Positions 32,282 through 39,186 of a stretch of DNA of 43,189 bases are shown piece by piece; positions within the stretch are counted from its first letter, which is position 1; each line of letters begins with the position of its first letter. The translations under genes and the position numbers were made by a program. A model generated the notes under the pieces. It worked only from the letters and a program-made list of their open reading frames with translations. It did no database searches and was not told the DNA's origin. Source of the DNA: a virus; the IMG/VR virus record IMGVR_UViG_3300027898_000018, positions 1 to 43,189 of that record. One strand, written 5' to 3'.

Positions 32282-32569
32282 ATGAAAATGAAGACTGTAA
32301 CCCTAGTTATCCTTGCAATTTGTGCTCTTGCTTCCGCCGCTCGCGCTGATTCGAGCGTTCCAAACGATCTATTTTCCGTCGAAGGTCATAACTTCGATTC
32401 TAAAGCGGCGGCTATCCGCTACGTTATCAATTCTGGCAAGCGCTTGCAGATTCTCGAAACACGTTGCCTCATTATGACCAACAAGCTCACTTTCAAAGCG
32501 TGCCCCAAGAACAAAGCGGGCGCTTGGGAAAGCGAACAATTCGCGGGTTTGAAAGTTACCAATAACTAA
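32282..32569 (+). CDS. Secreted small protein, second early gene
   Basis: This 95-aa product has a Sec signal peptide with cleavage expected after ASAARA at residue 22. The mature part is about 73 aa (DSSVPNDLFSVEGHNFDSK, AAAIRYVINSGKRLQI) with two Cys (RCLIMTN, KACPKNK). No family is recognised. It follows the lipoprotein gene with its own GGAG and ends at a strong terminator, so the pair forms a short two-gene early unit dedicated to the envelope. A superinfection-exclusion or periplasmic inhibitor role is plausible but unproved. Confidence 0.8.
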   Translation: MKMKTVTLVILAICALASAARADSSVPNDLFSVEGHNFDSKAAAIRYVINSGKRLQILETRCLIMTNKLTFKACPKNKAGAWESEQFAGLKVTNN

Positions 32570-32588
32570 ATAAAACAATTCGTGGGTT

Positions 32589-32618
32589 GCGCGCCGTGGG
32601 AAACTGCGGCGCGCTTTT
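32589..32618 (+). terminator. Rho-independent terminator after the exported early pair
   Basis: GCGCGCCG and CGGCGCGC form an 8-bp GC stem around TGGGAAACTG, followed by TTTTAT. It ends the two-gene unit of exported proteins. Confidence 0.88.
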
Positions 32619-32643
32619 ATCCATTTAATCAAGGAGAAAAATA

Positions 32644-33015
32644 ATGTCTACCCGAGCCCAGATATGTATCAAACGCGACACGACCGAGTTTCAACAGACC
32701 GGAGGAATCTATATCTACAAGCATAGTGACGGTTATCCGCGCGGAGTTATGCCGACCCTCACAAGTCTCGTAAAGTTTTTCCACGCTGATAGAGGGAACG
32801 ACCCGGAATACTTGCTTGCGCAGATAGTTCGAGCCTTTACAATCGCCGACCTTGCAGAGGATCGAGAGTATGCCACGACTCGCATGACTGGTTGGGGCCT
32901 TGATTGTACCGAGCACGGCGATATCCAATATCTCTATGAGATAGATTCAAGAACGGGAAAAATCTATATCAACGGGAAACCTTATAATCCCGAAACGCCG
33001 GAAACAGCATATTAA
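32644..33015 (+). CDS. Conserved 123-aa protein with SDGYP motif
   Basis: The start follows AAGGAG. The sequence STRAQICIK...GIYIYKHSDGYPRGVMPTLTSLVKFF resembles a widespread uncharacterised phage and bacterial family that begins (G/S)TR(S/A).I.IK and has a Y.H.DGYP block. It ends with IQYLYEIDSRTGKIYIN. The function of that family is not known to me. It stands alone between two strong terminators, so it must be reached by read-through or by a promoter I cannot see. Tight isolation suggests separate regulation. Confidence 0.82.
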   Translation: MSTRAQICIKRDTTEFQQTGGIYIYKHSDGYPRGVMPTLTSLVKFFHADRGNDPEYLLAQIVRAFTIADLAEDREYATTRMTGWGLDCTEHGDIQYLYEIDSRTGKIYINGKPYNPETPETAY

Positions 33016-33066
33016 CCAATTTCGCCGAGGGGTTTTACATCTCTCCGGTCTAAGACTCCCGGCGGC

Positions 33067-33106
33067 GCGGCGATAAAACTCCAACCAGTTTTATCGCCGC
33101 TTCTTT
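33067..33106 (+). terminator. Very strong rho-independent terminator
   Basis: GCGGCGATAAAACT (33067-33080) and AGTTTTATCGCCGC (33087-33100) form a perfect 14-bp stem with a CCAACC loop. TTCTTTT follows. It closes the 123-aa gene and isolates the downstream regulatory region. Confidence 0.9.
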
Positions 33107-33239
33107 TGCCTTAAAACCCCTATTCGAACCTATTCCCGGCCAAGGCTCTTACCATTCTAGGGGTGCCGATGCGGCGGGCGCGCAAATTCCAACCAAGCCG
33201 CACTTTTTAAACGGCCGAGGGGGCGCGGGGCTAATCGTT
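33107..33239. other. Intergenic DNA after terminator, no gene seen
   Basis: No reading frame with a plausible start is visible. TGCGGC at about 33162 and GCCGCA followed by CTTTTT near 33200 could form a second weaker terminator with a long loop. Its TCCAACCA loop segment resembles that of the preceding terminator. Otherwise nothing recognised. Confidence 0.4.
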
Positions 33240-33356
33240 TTCTAGTTGGCAGTTGGCAAATTAGTTGTACTGCGTTAAGTTATTGATATAACTACTATAA
33301 TACAACTATGACTACTAGAACAAGTAAATAGTAGTATTGAGCCATAGCAGTAGTGA

Positions 33357-33391
33357 TATTTAAATTTAATTATAGCCATTTAAATTTAATT
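33357..33391. repeat. Tandem ATTTAAATTTAATT motifs
   Basis: ATTTAAATTTAATT is present at 33358-33371 and again at 33378-33391, 20 bases apart, or about two helical turns. A third copy stands at 31965-31978 in the divergent promoter region. I see no others in the window. Confidence 0.75.
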
Positions 33392-33445
33392 AATATAGTG
33401 ATACAGCGATCTCTATTACTGGCGACTGGAATAAGGTTGTCGCAG

Positions 33446-33474
33446 TTGGCATAGTTGTTCTTGTCAACTATTAT
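33446..33474 (+). promoter_or_regulatory. Rightward middle promoter with overlapping palindrome
   Basis: TTGGCA (33446-33451) and TATTAT (33469-33474) are 17 bases apart, five of six matches each. The spacer holds the inverted repeat TAGTTG-TTCTTGT-CAACTA, reaching into the -10 box, which is a typical operator layout. It would drive the replication genes from 33494 onward. Confidence 0.7.
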
Positions 33475-33493
33475 GTGGAGTTAATTCAATAAG

Positions 33494-33814
33494 ATGAGTC
33501 ACTTTAAAAATCCAGCAACTAGCCAGCAACTAGCTCAGCAACTAGAGCCCGACGATGTACGCGCCCAAGTTCAAGAGATGCGCGCCTTAGAACCGGTGGA
33601 AAAACACATACGGAGGCTTCGATATCATGGGTACCTCCAATTTTCTTGGGGTCAATTTAGTCGCCGCGAGAGGGTTTGGGGGTTTCTCACAGTTTTTAAG
33701 GGTAAAGAACAGTTTTTCACTTCTTTAGAGTCCTTTGAAGCGTTTTGTTTCACCAACGAAATCCCGCTTCTTCCCCCCGGAACTTCAAAGAGCGTTCGTC
33801 TCAAGAACGAATAA
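33494..33814 (+). CDS. Unknown 106-aa protein
   Basis: No family is recognised. The N-terminus is Gln-rich (NPATSQQLAQQLEPDD) because it is encoded by the three CAGCAACTAG repeats. A charged segment (EKHIRRLRYHGYLQFSWGQFSRRERVWGFLTVF) and an end SLESFEAFCFTNEIPLLPPG follow. It is the first gene after the repeat array and promoter. The overlap of repeats with coding sequence may mean that the start of this protein is shaped by a DNA element. Confidence 0.65.
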   Translation: MSHFKNPATSQQLAQQLEPDDVRAQVQEMRALEPVEKHIRRLRYHGYLQFSWGQFSRRERVWGFLTVFKGKEQFFTSLESFEAFCFTNEIPLLPPGTSKSVRLKNE

Positions 33815-33854
33815 AAAGTAGCCAATATCGCTAAGGCAATGATCCACTGGGGCA

Positions 33855-34361
33855 ATGGCCCAACAATTAATTCTCGGAATTGATCCCGGTTTCAGCGGTG
33901 CGCTTGCTTGGTACTGCCCAGAGGATAAGCGGCTTATAGCCGCTGTGCCTATGCCCCTCAAACCGCCTTCCGCCATAGCGCCAGGGGAGCGGCAACGGGC
34001 GGAGATTGACCCAATCCGCCTCGCACAGATTATCCATAGGGCTGGGGTGCCGAGGATTGCCGTGGTCGAAAAGGTTTCCGCGAGCCCGCAGATGGGGGTG
34101 ACCTCCGCATTTCGATTCGGCGAGGGCCACGGAATCATCCTGGGCGTTCTGGCCGCAATGGGGGTGCCGGTGCGGCCAGCGTGGCCGTCGGTGTGGAAAT
34201 CGGGTCTGGGGCTATCGAGTGATAAGAAGGCCTCGTTAAAACTCGCTGTGGAGCTTTTTCCGGAGTGGAGCGTAACTTTCACCCGGGATGCCCGCTCCGC
34301 GGATCTCTCGGAGGCCGCGCTTTTGGCCTATTTTGGGGTGCGGTTCTTACCCACAGAATAA
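33855..34361 (+). CDS. RuvC-like Holliday junction resolvase
   Basis: This 168-aa protein has an RNase H-fold resolvase pattern. The first catalytic Asp is D10 in ILGIDPGFSGALAW, the Glu is E72 in IAVVEKV, and acidic residues are found near the end in TRDARSADLSEAALLAYF (D145, D150, E153). Phage resolvases of this type cut branched replication intermediates before packaging. Length is normal for RuvC-like phage enzymes. The ribosome site is weak. It stands early in the replication and recombination unit. Confidence 0.9.
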   Translation: MAQQLILGIDPGFSGALAWYCPEDKRLIAAVPMPLKPPSAIAPGERQRAEIDPIRLAQIIHRAGVPRIAVVEKVSASPQMGVTSAFRFGEGHGIILGVLAAMGVPVRPAWPSVWKSGLGLSSDKKASLKLAVELFPEWSVTFTRDARSADLSEAALLAYFGVRFLPTE

Positions 34362-34423
34362 AGAAATATTGCCGAGCCTAAAACCGTATTGCAACCCATT
34401 TAAAAATAACCTATACGTAACGA

Positions 34424-34576
34424 ATGTATCCGCTTCACCGCCTTGATTGCGCCCACTGCCGCGCGCGTTGCCATCCCTCCGAGCCGTGGAATAATGGCGT
34501 GCTCGAGCTCAACGGCGCTCGGCTGTGGTTACATCGGTGGTGCATCACGGCATGGTTGGTTTCCCGTAAACAATAA
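34424..34576 (+). CDS. Possible 50-aa Cys/His-rich protein
   Basis: ATG at 34424 opens a 50-codon frame beginning MYPLHRLDCAHCRARCHPSEPWNNG and ending WLVSRKQ. The CxxC....CH pattern plus a later Cys suggests a small zinc-binding protein. It fills the 230-base gap between the resolvase and the endolysin. No strong ribosome site is present, so the gene is uncertain. Confidence 0.45.
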   Translation: MYPLHRLDCAHCRARCHPSEPWNNGVLELNGARLWLHRWCITAWLVSRKQ

Positions 34577-34593
34577 AAAAGAGGACACTAAAA

Positions 34594-35355
34594 ATGGTTG
34601 GTTTTCGCCCCGCAAATAAGTCCGTTCCGCCTCAAGGCTCCGTCGCGCCCGCCGCACCTGCCGCGCCCGCCCCGATTCAACACCCCACGCCGCCGGCAAC
34701 GCCTGCATACGACGTTTCGCATCTTCACGCCATGGACGTATCCCATTACGAGCCCAACATTGATTGGAAGCAAGCCAAGGCCGCCGGGTTTAGCGTGGCC
34801 ATGAGTAAATGCACGGACGGTACAGCCTACGTCGATCCCACATTTCGTTCGGATCGCGACGGAGCGGCCGAGGTTGGCATGGCCTACATGCCCTATCACT
34901 TCTTTCGTTTTGAGCAAAACCCCGTTACGCAAGCCGGGCACTTCGCCCAAACCCTCGGCGCGGTGAAACCCGGGGAGCTCGCGCCGTGTTTGGATCTCGA
35001 GTGGGACAACACCACTACCACTTATGCCAACGGAAAAGAGCTCGACGAAGAGGGCGCTACCCGCGCGCTTGCGTTCCTGCACGCGCTCGAGAACCTGGTT
35101 GGAATGACCCCTTTCGTTTACACGTCGCCAGGATTCTTCCCGGGCAAATGCTCGCCAACCACCGCCGCGCAGTTCGCGCGCTACCCTCTATGGATCGCGC
35201 ACTATAATGTGGCGGCGCCACGAATCCCCAGCCCTTGGAAGACGTTTACGTTTTGGCAGTACACCGACAAAGAGGAAGTCCCCGGCAGCGGTAAGATCGA
35301 TGCCTCTTGGTTCAATGGCGGCGCCGCCGAATTGGCGCGGTTGGTGAAGTCGTGA
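34594..35355 (+). CDS. GH25 lysozyme (endolysin)
   Basis: This 253-aa muramidase cuts the MurNAc-GlcNAc bond of peptidoglycan. Residues 11-40 are a Pro/Ala-rich leader that is neither a signal peptide nor a membrane segment. The GH25 domain follows: MDVSHYEPNIDW (D48), AMSKCTDGTAYVDPTF, MPYHFFRF, the catalytic PCLDLEWDN (D134, E136), WIAHYN and FTFWQYTD near 219-225. All conserved parts are present. The start follows GAGG. Unusually for an endolysin it lies in the rightward, probably early, unit, far from the holin-like gene on the other strand. It may depend on a holin or spanin for timing. Confidence 0.94.
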   Translation: MVGFRPANKSVPPQGSVAPAAPAAPAPIQHPTPPATPAYDVSHLHAMDVSHYEPNIDWKQAKAAGFSVAMSKCTDGTAYVDPTFRSDRDGAAEVGMAYMPYHFFRFEQNPVTQAGHFAQTLGAVKPGELAPCLDLEWDNTTTTYANGKELDEEGATRALAFLHALENLVGMTPFVYTSPGFFPGKCSPTTAAQFARYPLWIAHYNVAAPRIPSPWKTFTFWQYTDKEEVPGSGKIDASWFNGGAAELARLVKS

Positions 35356-35639
35356 CCCCCAAACTCAGCCCCGAGCACGAAGCCTTCCGCCGAAAGAGGG
35401 CACGGGAATACGGCGGAACTTTCGCCGTTAACGGCGTGGATCGAGATAAGTTGGCGGCCTTTGATTTTCTCGCCGGAATGAACGCCGAACACGAGGTGGC
35501 GCGGCTGACGGGGAAAATTGAAGGGCTAGAAGAAATAGTGTGGTGCCGAGCTACCGGAAGCATGGAAGCCCGAATGGCGGCGAACAAAGCATTGCTCGCG
35601 GCGCTCCTAGGCGCGAACGGAAAGGAAAGCGATGGCTAA
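35352..35639 (+). CDS. Unknown 95-aa charged protein
   Basis: The start is GTG 35352, overlapping the endolysin stop (GTGA). The product is charged and helical: PEHEAFRRKRAREYGG, then DKLAAFDFLAGMNAEHEVARLTGKIEGLEEIV. No family is recognised. Coupling to the endolysin might suggest a lysis-related partner, but there is no membrane segment. It begins a run of five overlapping small genes. Confidence 0.7.
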   Translation: MTPKLSPEHEAFRRKRAREYGGTFAVNGVDRDKLAAFDFLAGMNAEHEVARLTGKIEGLEEIVWCRATGSMEARMAANKALLAALLGANGKESDG

Positions 35640-35817
35640 TTTTATTTGCGCTCTAATAAATGGATTCAACCTTGGGATCTTGTCTGTCCTTGTTTTATGG
35701 CGGCTGTGGGGGCGCGATAGTTTCCTGCGTTCGTATGAAAAGTATCGCGAGAAGCACGGGCCGTATCCGCACTACAAGATAGTAACCGACAATGCGAACG
35801 GGAGGGGCGATGAGTAG
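35632..35817 (+). CDS. Small single-span membrane protein, 61 aa
   Basis: The span (ICALINGFNLGILSVLVLWRLW) is followed by a basic and aromatic tail (YEKYREKHGPYPHYKIV). It overlaps both neighbours by eight bases. The location two genes after the GH25 endolysin is suitable for a holin or antiholin, which would give the early unit its own lysis pair. That assignment is tentative because the only evidence is one hydrophobic segment. Confidence 0.68.
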   Translation: MANFICALINGFNLGILSVLVLWRLWGRDSFLRSYEKYREKHGPYPHYKIVTDNANGRGDE

Positions 35818-36025
35818 CTCACTGGTTTGGAGGCCAATCTGCGAATCGAAAACGCTGCCCGACACATTGAAGTTCGTGCTGCGAAAGAGGGGACTGCCCA
35901 GAACTTTCTCGGCCGGAGATTATGACTACGTTCACGCCCTAATGGACGCGGGCGTTGATGGTGCCGAGGAGCTCATGGAACTGATTAATACGCACCACGA
36001 AGTTGAATTGCTGGAGGAGTCATGA
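35810..36025 (+). CDS. Unknown 71-aa protein
   Basis: ATG at 35810, overlapping the previous stop by eight bases, is preferred over an upstream in-frame start. The product starts MSSSLVWRPICESKTLPDTLKFVLRKR and ends with an acidic helix (GAEELMELINTHHEVELLEES). No family is recognised. Its stop overlaps the next start as ATGA. Confidence 0.68.
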   Translation: MSSSLVWRPICESKTLPDTLKFVLRKRGLPRTFSAGDYDYVHALMDAGVDGAEELMELINTHHEVELLEES

Positions 36026-36597
36026 CCGCCCCCCAATCCCTGCAGCATAGGATAGAGGAAGCGGCTGATAAGCACGCGGTTAGTAAAACCGCTGGCCTTG
36101 TCGATCCAGCCAAGTTTTATTCATTTCAGGAAGGCGCCCAATTCGTGCTCGACCTTCTCGCCAAGGGAGAGGGCGAACACCCGCCGCACCTCTGGGTAGG
36201 GTTGCACGTTGGGCATTTTTCTCCCACACCGTCCAGCATCGCCCAAACCGAATACTGCGCAGTGAGTGAACTCCAGGTCGCCCGATCCGAGCTAGGGGCC
36301 GCGAAAGCGGAGGTGGCGTCTCTGGAGATGGCGCTCAACGGCATAGGCGTCGATTACGGTAGCGAGCTAGAGAAGAAGGATGCGCAGTATATTTCTTGCG
36401 TAAAGCAACGGATGGAGTTTCGCGATGCCCTAATGAAGGAGCGCCAGCGCCTCTCCCTGGCCATGGCGGCGCTGGAGAAGATCGCGGACGCCGGAATCAC
36501 GACCTTTGAGCGGGAGCCCGCTTACAACTACCAGTCCATGCTAGCGCGGGAAGCCCTTGAAAAGCTGAGGAGGGGCCATGGCGGAGATATTTCTTGA
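36022..36597 (+). CDS. Unknown 191-aa coiled-coil protein
   Basis: The start follows GGAGGAG and overlaps the upstream stop. The N-terminal part (SLQHRIEEAADKHAVSK, FYSFQEGAQFVLDLL) precedes a coiled-coil centre (ELQVARSELGAAKAEVASLEMALN) and a charged helical end. No catalytic motif is seen. Phage proteins with this pattern occur in replication-region gene runs without known function. Confidence 0.72.
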   Translation: MTAPQSLQHRIEEAADKHAVSKTAGLVDPAKFYSFQEGAQFVLDLLAKGEGEHPPHLWVGLHVGHFSPTPSSIAQTEYCAVSELQVARSELGAAKAEVASLEMALNGIGVDYGSELEKKDAQYISCVKQRMEFRDALMKERQRLSLAMAALEKIADAGITTFEREPAYNYQSMLAREALEKLRRGHGGDIS

Positions 36598-36838
36598 TCT
36601 TTGTTGGAAAGGATTTGAAAAGGTGCTCATGGATTCCACGGGCATGACCGTTTCGGAATTTATAGCTCAACACACTAAAAATATGACACTTGAAACCAAA
36701 ATAGCAGCCCTGATCGAATACCTAAAAGTCAAGACGGAGGAGCGAGATTGGCACGCGGTAAGCGATGCTGCCAATGATTTACGAGTGCTCGAAGCGCAAA
36801 ATAATGCGACAAAAGCATTGAATACGGCAAAACTTTAA
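36578..36838 (+). CDS. Unknown 86-aa helical protein
   Basis: The ATG follows AGGAGGGG and lies within the last 20 bases of the previous gene. The product is helical: MTVSEFIAQHTKNMTLETK, then EYLKVKTEERDWHAVSDAANDLRVLEAQN. The last block fits small phage proteins with a paired-helix fold. No function is recognised. Confidence 0.7.
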   Translation: MAEIFLDLCWKGFEKVLMDSTGMTVSEFIAQHTKNMTLETKIAALIEYLKVKTEERDWHAVSDAANDLRVLEAQNNATKALNTAKL

Positions 36839-36876
36839 TTTACCTTTAGTGCACCCTTCACACATGGAGTATCCCA

Positions 36877-37230
36877 ATGGCTAAACCTGAAACGAATCAA
36901 AGACCCGTTGCCCACGTTCCCCCCGGAAGATCCCTCACCGATCTCCCGCCCCGCGAACCTATCCCGCCGCCTTCGGGAGCTGCGAAGCCGCGTAACGCCG
37001 CATCCACGCTCCGCGAATTTATCAATCAAGACGAAACAAAAAATTATCTTGTGGCGCTCTTGGTGGAGCTAGGCTCGACGAAAAAGAAAGGGCCGTGGCG
37101 GGAATATTTGGAATTTTATCGCGCCAACCTTTCGGGGGATATGGCGTCGTTCAAGCCCGCGGATAAGCTGAAAATCGAGAAAATGAAAAAGGATCTCGAG
37201 GACGCGTATTTTGAGAGCCAAGAACTGTGA
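36877..37230 (+). CDS. Unknown 117-aa protein
   Basis: The start follows GGAG. A Pro-rich N-terminal 40 residues (HVPPGRSLTDLPPREPIPPP) leads into a compact helical part (LREFINQDETKNYLVALLVELG, GPWREYLEFYRANLSGD). It is coupled by a GTGA overlap to the dNTP pyrophosphohydrolase-like gene. No known family is recognised; partnership with the downstream enzyme is possible from coupling alone. Confidence 0.7.
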   Translation: MAKPETNQRPVAHVPPGRSLTDLPPREPIPPPSGAAKPRNAASTLREFINQDETKNYLVALLVELGSTKKKGPWREYLEFYRANLSGDMASFKPADKLKIEKMKKDLEDAYFESQEL

Positions 37231-37769
37231 CTCAACTCGGCGGATTGAAAAATGACGACGAAAAGCCGGATCTATCCCTTTTTTCGGCAACGTGGCTCTT
37301 CGGGGTGGGAAGCGTGCTTACCTTTGGTAAGAAAAAATACGCGGCTCACAATTGGCGTAAAGGCATTAAAATCTCCCGGCTCATGGCCGCCGCTTTACGT
37401 CACATCCTTGCGTTTAACAACGGGGAGGATGCTGATCCTGAGAGTGGGCTATCGCATCTTGACCATGCATCTTGCTGTCTCATGTTCGCCCGAGAATTGA
37501 TCGAAACGCGCCGCAAAGAAGTAGACGATAGGTACCGAATGGAACAATTAGAACTTCCTTTTCCAAAAAATACTGCCGAGACTCAATGGAATGGCCGAGT
37601 GCCCGGCGATAAGAGAGAGCCCGAAAAGCTTCCCGCGCATTGGGATACGGTACCTGAATACCCCGGACATATTTTTGTTCGGCGCCCCGAAGGAGGGTAC
37701 ATTGCGTATCCCTCTCTAGAAGCCGCGCATAAAGACGAGAAATCCCGCGCAGTAATGAATGAAAAATGA
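37227..37769 (+). CDS. dATP/dGTP diphosphohydrolase-like (DUF5664) protein
   Basis: This 180-aa protein starts with GTG at 37227. Residues about 8-90 match the DUF5664-type MazG-related domain: KNDDEKPDLSLFSATWLFGVG, FGKKKYAAHNWRKGI, LMAAALRHILAFNNGEDADPESGLSHLDHASCCLMFA. The His/Asp/Glu residues could bind metal. Members of this domain family hydrolyse dNTPs to the monophosphates and are known from phages that replace adenine by diaminopurine. I find no PurZ or DatZ here, so an ordinary nucleotide-pool role is more likely. The C-terminal half (PEYPGHIFVRRPEGGYIAYPSLEAA) is a separate unknown domain. Confidence 0.8.
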   Translation: MTQLGGLKNDDEKPDLSLFSATWLFGVGSVLTFGKKKYAAHNWRKGIKISRLMAAALRHILAFNNGEDADPESGLSHLDHASCCLMFARELIETRRKEVDDRYRMEQLELPFPKNTAETQWNGRVPGDKREPEKLPAHWDTVPEYPGHIFVRRPEGGYIAYPSLEAAHKDEKSRAVMNEK

Positions 37770-39186
37770 ACCGACCCTTTTCCCTTACCAACGTGAAGGT
37801 GCCGCTTGGCTTGCGTCCAAGAAAACTGCGCTTTTGGCTGATGCCCCTCGAATGGGCAAGGCAGTTCAATCTATCGCGGCATGTGACCTTATCAACGCCG
37901 AGCGGGTTTTGGTGGTCTGCCGAGGCGTGGCCCGATTCAACTGGAGGACGGAATTTGAGACGTGGTCCAAGAGGAAATGGTCCTTCACACTGGTTTTTGG
38001 TCGTGCTGATCGCATTGATTTTGGCCTTCACGGCCCACATTGCGTGGTCTGCAACTACGAAAATCTTGAATCGACCCTCCGACAAATACCCCCCGAGTAT
38101 CGATTCGACGTTGCTATCATCGACGAATCTCACTACGTTAAATCGGTTAATGCGAAACGAACCCGGCTTGTATTTGGTCGAGAGGGGATTCCTTCAAAAG
38201 CTGGCCGAATCTGGTGCACAACCGGTACTCCAACGCCAAACGGACTGGCGAGCGAGCTTTGGAGTACACTCTTTACGTTTGGTGCCACCAAGCTCGACTT
38301 TTGGGCGTTCGCGAAAAAATTCTGCCGAGTGGTGGAAAATGGCTACGGGCCGCAAATCGTCGGCACCCGAGTTAACGAGCCAGAAACGATGGCCGAGCTC
38401 CACGCCCTCATGGCGAAAAAAATCCTCCGCCGAGAAGCAAAGGACGTAGCTGTGCAGTTACCAAAGATGAGTTTCAGCACTGTCATGGTGCCCCCGGGCA
38501 AGGTGGATCTCCGCGCCACTACGATGTGGAAGTGGCAAATACCCACCGATCGTACCGCCGAGCTCAATACGCTTCTCGAGGCAGAGATGGGCATTTTGAA
38601 CGGAATCCTCGACGACAAGACCCTCTCCCATGGGCTGGTTGAAGCGCTCAAAGCGAACGCCAAAAGCATTTCCACCCTCCGCCGATACACGGCGCTGCAA
38701 AAGCTAGATGCCGCTTGTGAGCTCATCGCAGCCGAACTTGAGGCCGGTGCGTATCGTAAGGTCGTCATCTTCGCCCACCACCGCGATTGCATCAACGGAG
38801 CAGCGCAAAGGTTACATAAGTTTAGTCCCGTGACGATGTATGGCGGGAGTAATCCGCTCCGCGTGGCAAAAAACTTAAAAAATTTCCAGAATCCAAAACA
38901 TAAAGTGCGCGTTTGGATCGGTAATATCTCGGCGTCGGGTACATCGATTAGCCTCTCCGCGGCGAACCATATTTTTTTCCTTGAGGAATCGTTCGTACCC
39001 GAAGATAACACTCAAGCAGCCATGCGTTGCGGCGGCGTGAATCAGCCGAACCCAATTTTCGTTCGTACCTTCTGCCTGGAACACTCCTACGATCGCCGAC
39101 TCCAAGATATTATCCGGCAGAAAATGATCGAAAATTCTAAAATTTATCAACAACCCGTACCTAAGGAACTTTTGGATTTAATATGA
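37759..39186 (+). CDS. SNF2-type SF2 helicase with degenerate motifs
   Basis: This 475-aa phage SNF2-like ATPase probably remodels or unwinds DNA. Motif I is DAPRMGKAVQSI (K34, but Ala at the usual Thr/Ser 35). Motif II is IIDESH (122-125) and motif III TTGTPTPNG (about 154-162). The C-terminal RecA-like domain has VVIFAHHRDC near 335 and motif V-like SASGTSISL near 391. Motif VI reads QAAMRCGGVNQ (419-429): the first Arg is present, but the second (usual in RxxRxGQ) is Gly. The fold is complete, yet two catalytic residues differ, so ATP hydrolysis may be altered or lost. Confidence 0.9.
   Translation: MKNEPTLFPYQREGAAWLASKKTALLADAPRMGKAVQSIAACDLINAERVLVVCRGVARFNWRTEFETWSKRKWSFTLVFGRADRIDFGLHGPHCVVCNYENLESTLRQIPPEYRFDVAIIDESHYVKSVNAKRTRLVFGREGIPSKAGRIWCTTGTPTPNGLASELWSTLFTFGATKLDFWAFAKKFCRVVENGYGPQIVGTRVNEPETMAELHALMAKKILRREAKDVAVQLPKMSFSTVMVPPGKVDLRATTMWKWQIPTDRTAELNTLLEAEMGILNGILDDKTLSHGLVEALKANAKSISTLRRYTALQKLDAACELIAAELEAGAYRKVVIFAHHRDCINGAAQRLHKFSPVTMYGGSNPLRVAKNLKNFQNPKHKVRVWIGNISASGTSISLSAANHIFFLEESFVPEDNTQAAMRCGGVNQPNPIFVRTFCLEHSYDRRLQDIIRQKMIENSKIYQQPVPKELLDLI

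Larger units (their letters stand above)
33240..33545. promoter_or_regulatory. AT-rich repeat array: candidate operator cluster or replication origin
   Basis: The hexamer CAACTA or its complement TAGTTG occurs eight times: TAGTTG at 33243, 33262 and 33452; CAACTA at 33303, 33465, 33516, 33527 and 33539. The last three lie in CAGCAACTAG repeats at 33513, 33524 and 33536, spaced 11 and 12 bases, about one helical turn. TAGTTGTA (33262) pairs with TACAACTA (33301) as an inverted repeat with an inner AGTTAT/ATAACT. AGTTGGCA occurs three times. A perfect TATAAT lies at 33296. The region is much more AT-rich than the flanks. It could be an XRE operator set, an iteron-type origin, or both. Confidence 0.65.

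Noticed and set aside
33240-33545. CRISPR array
   Set aside because: Repeats are only 6-10 bases with 1-2 base gaps; no spacers of regular length and no cas genes.
37227-37769. Diaminopurine (Z) genome
   Set aside because: Only the pyrophosphohydrolase-like domain is present; no PurZ or DatZ is visible, so the claim is not supported.
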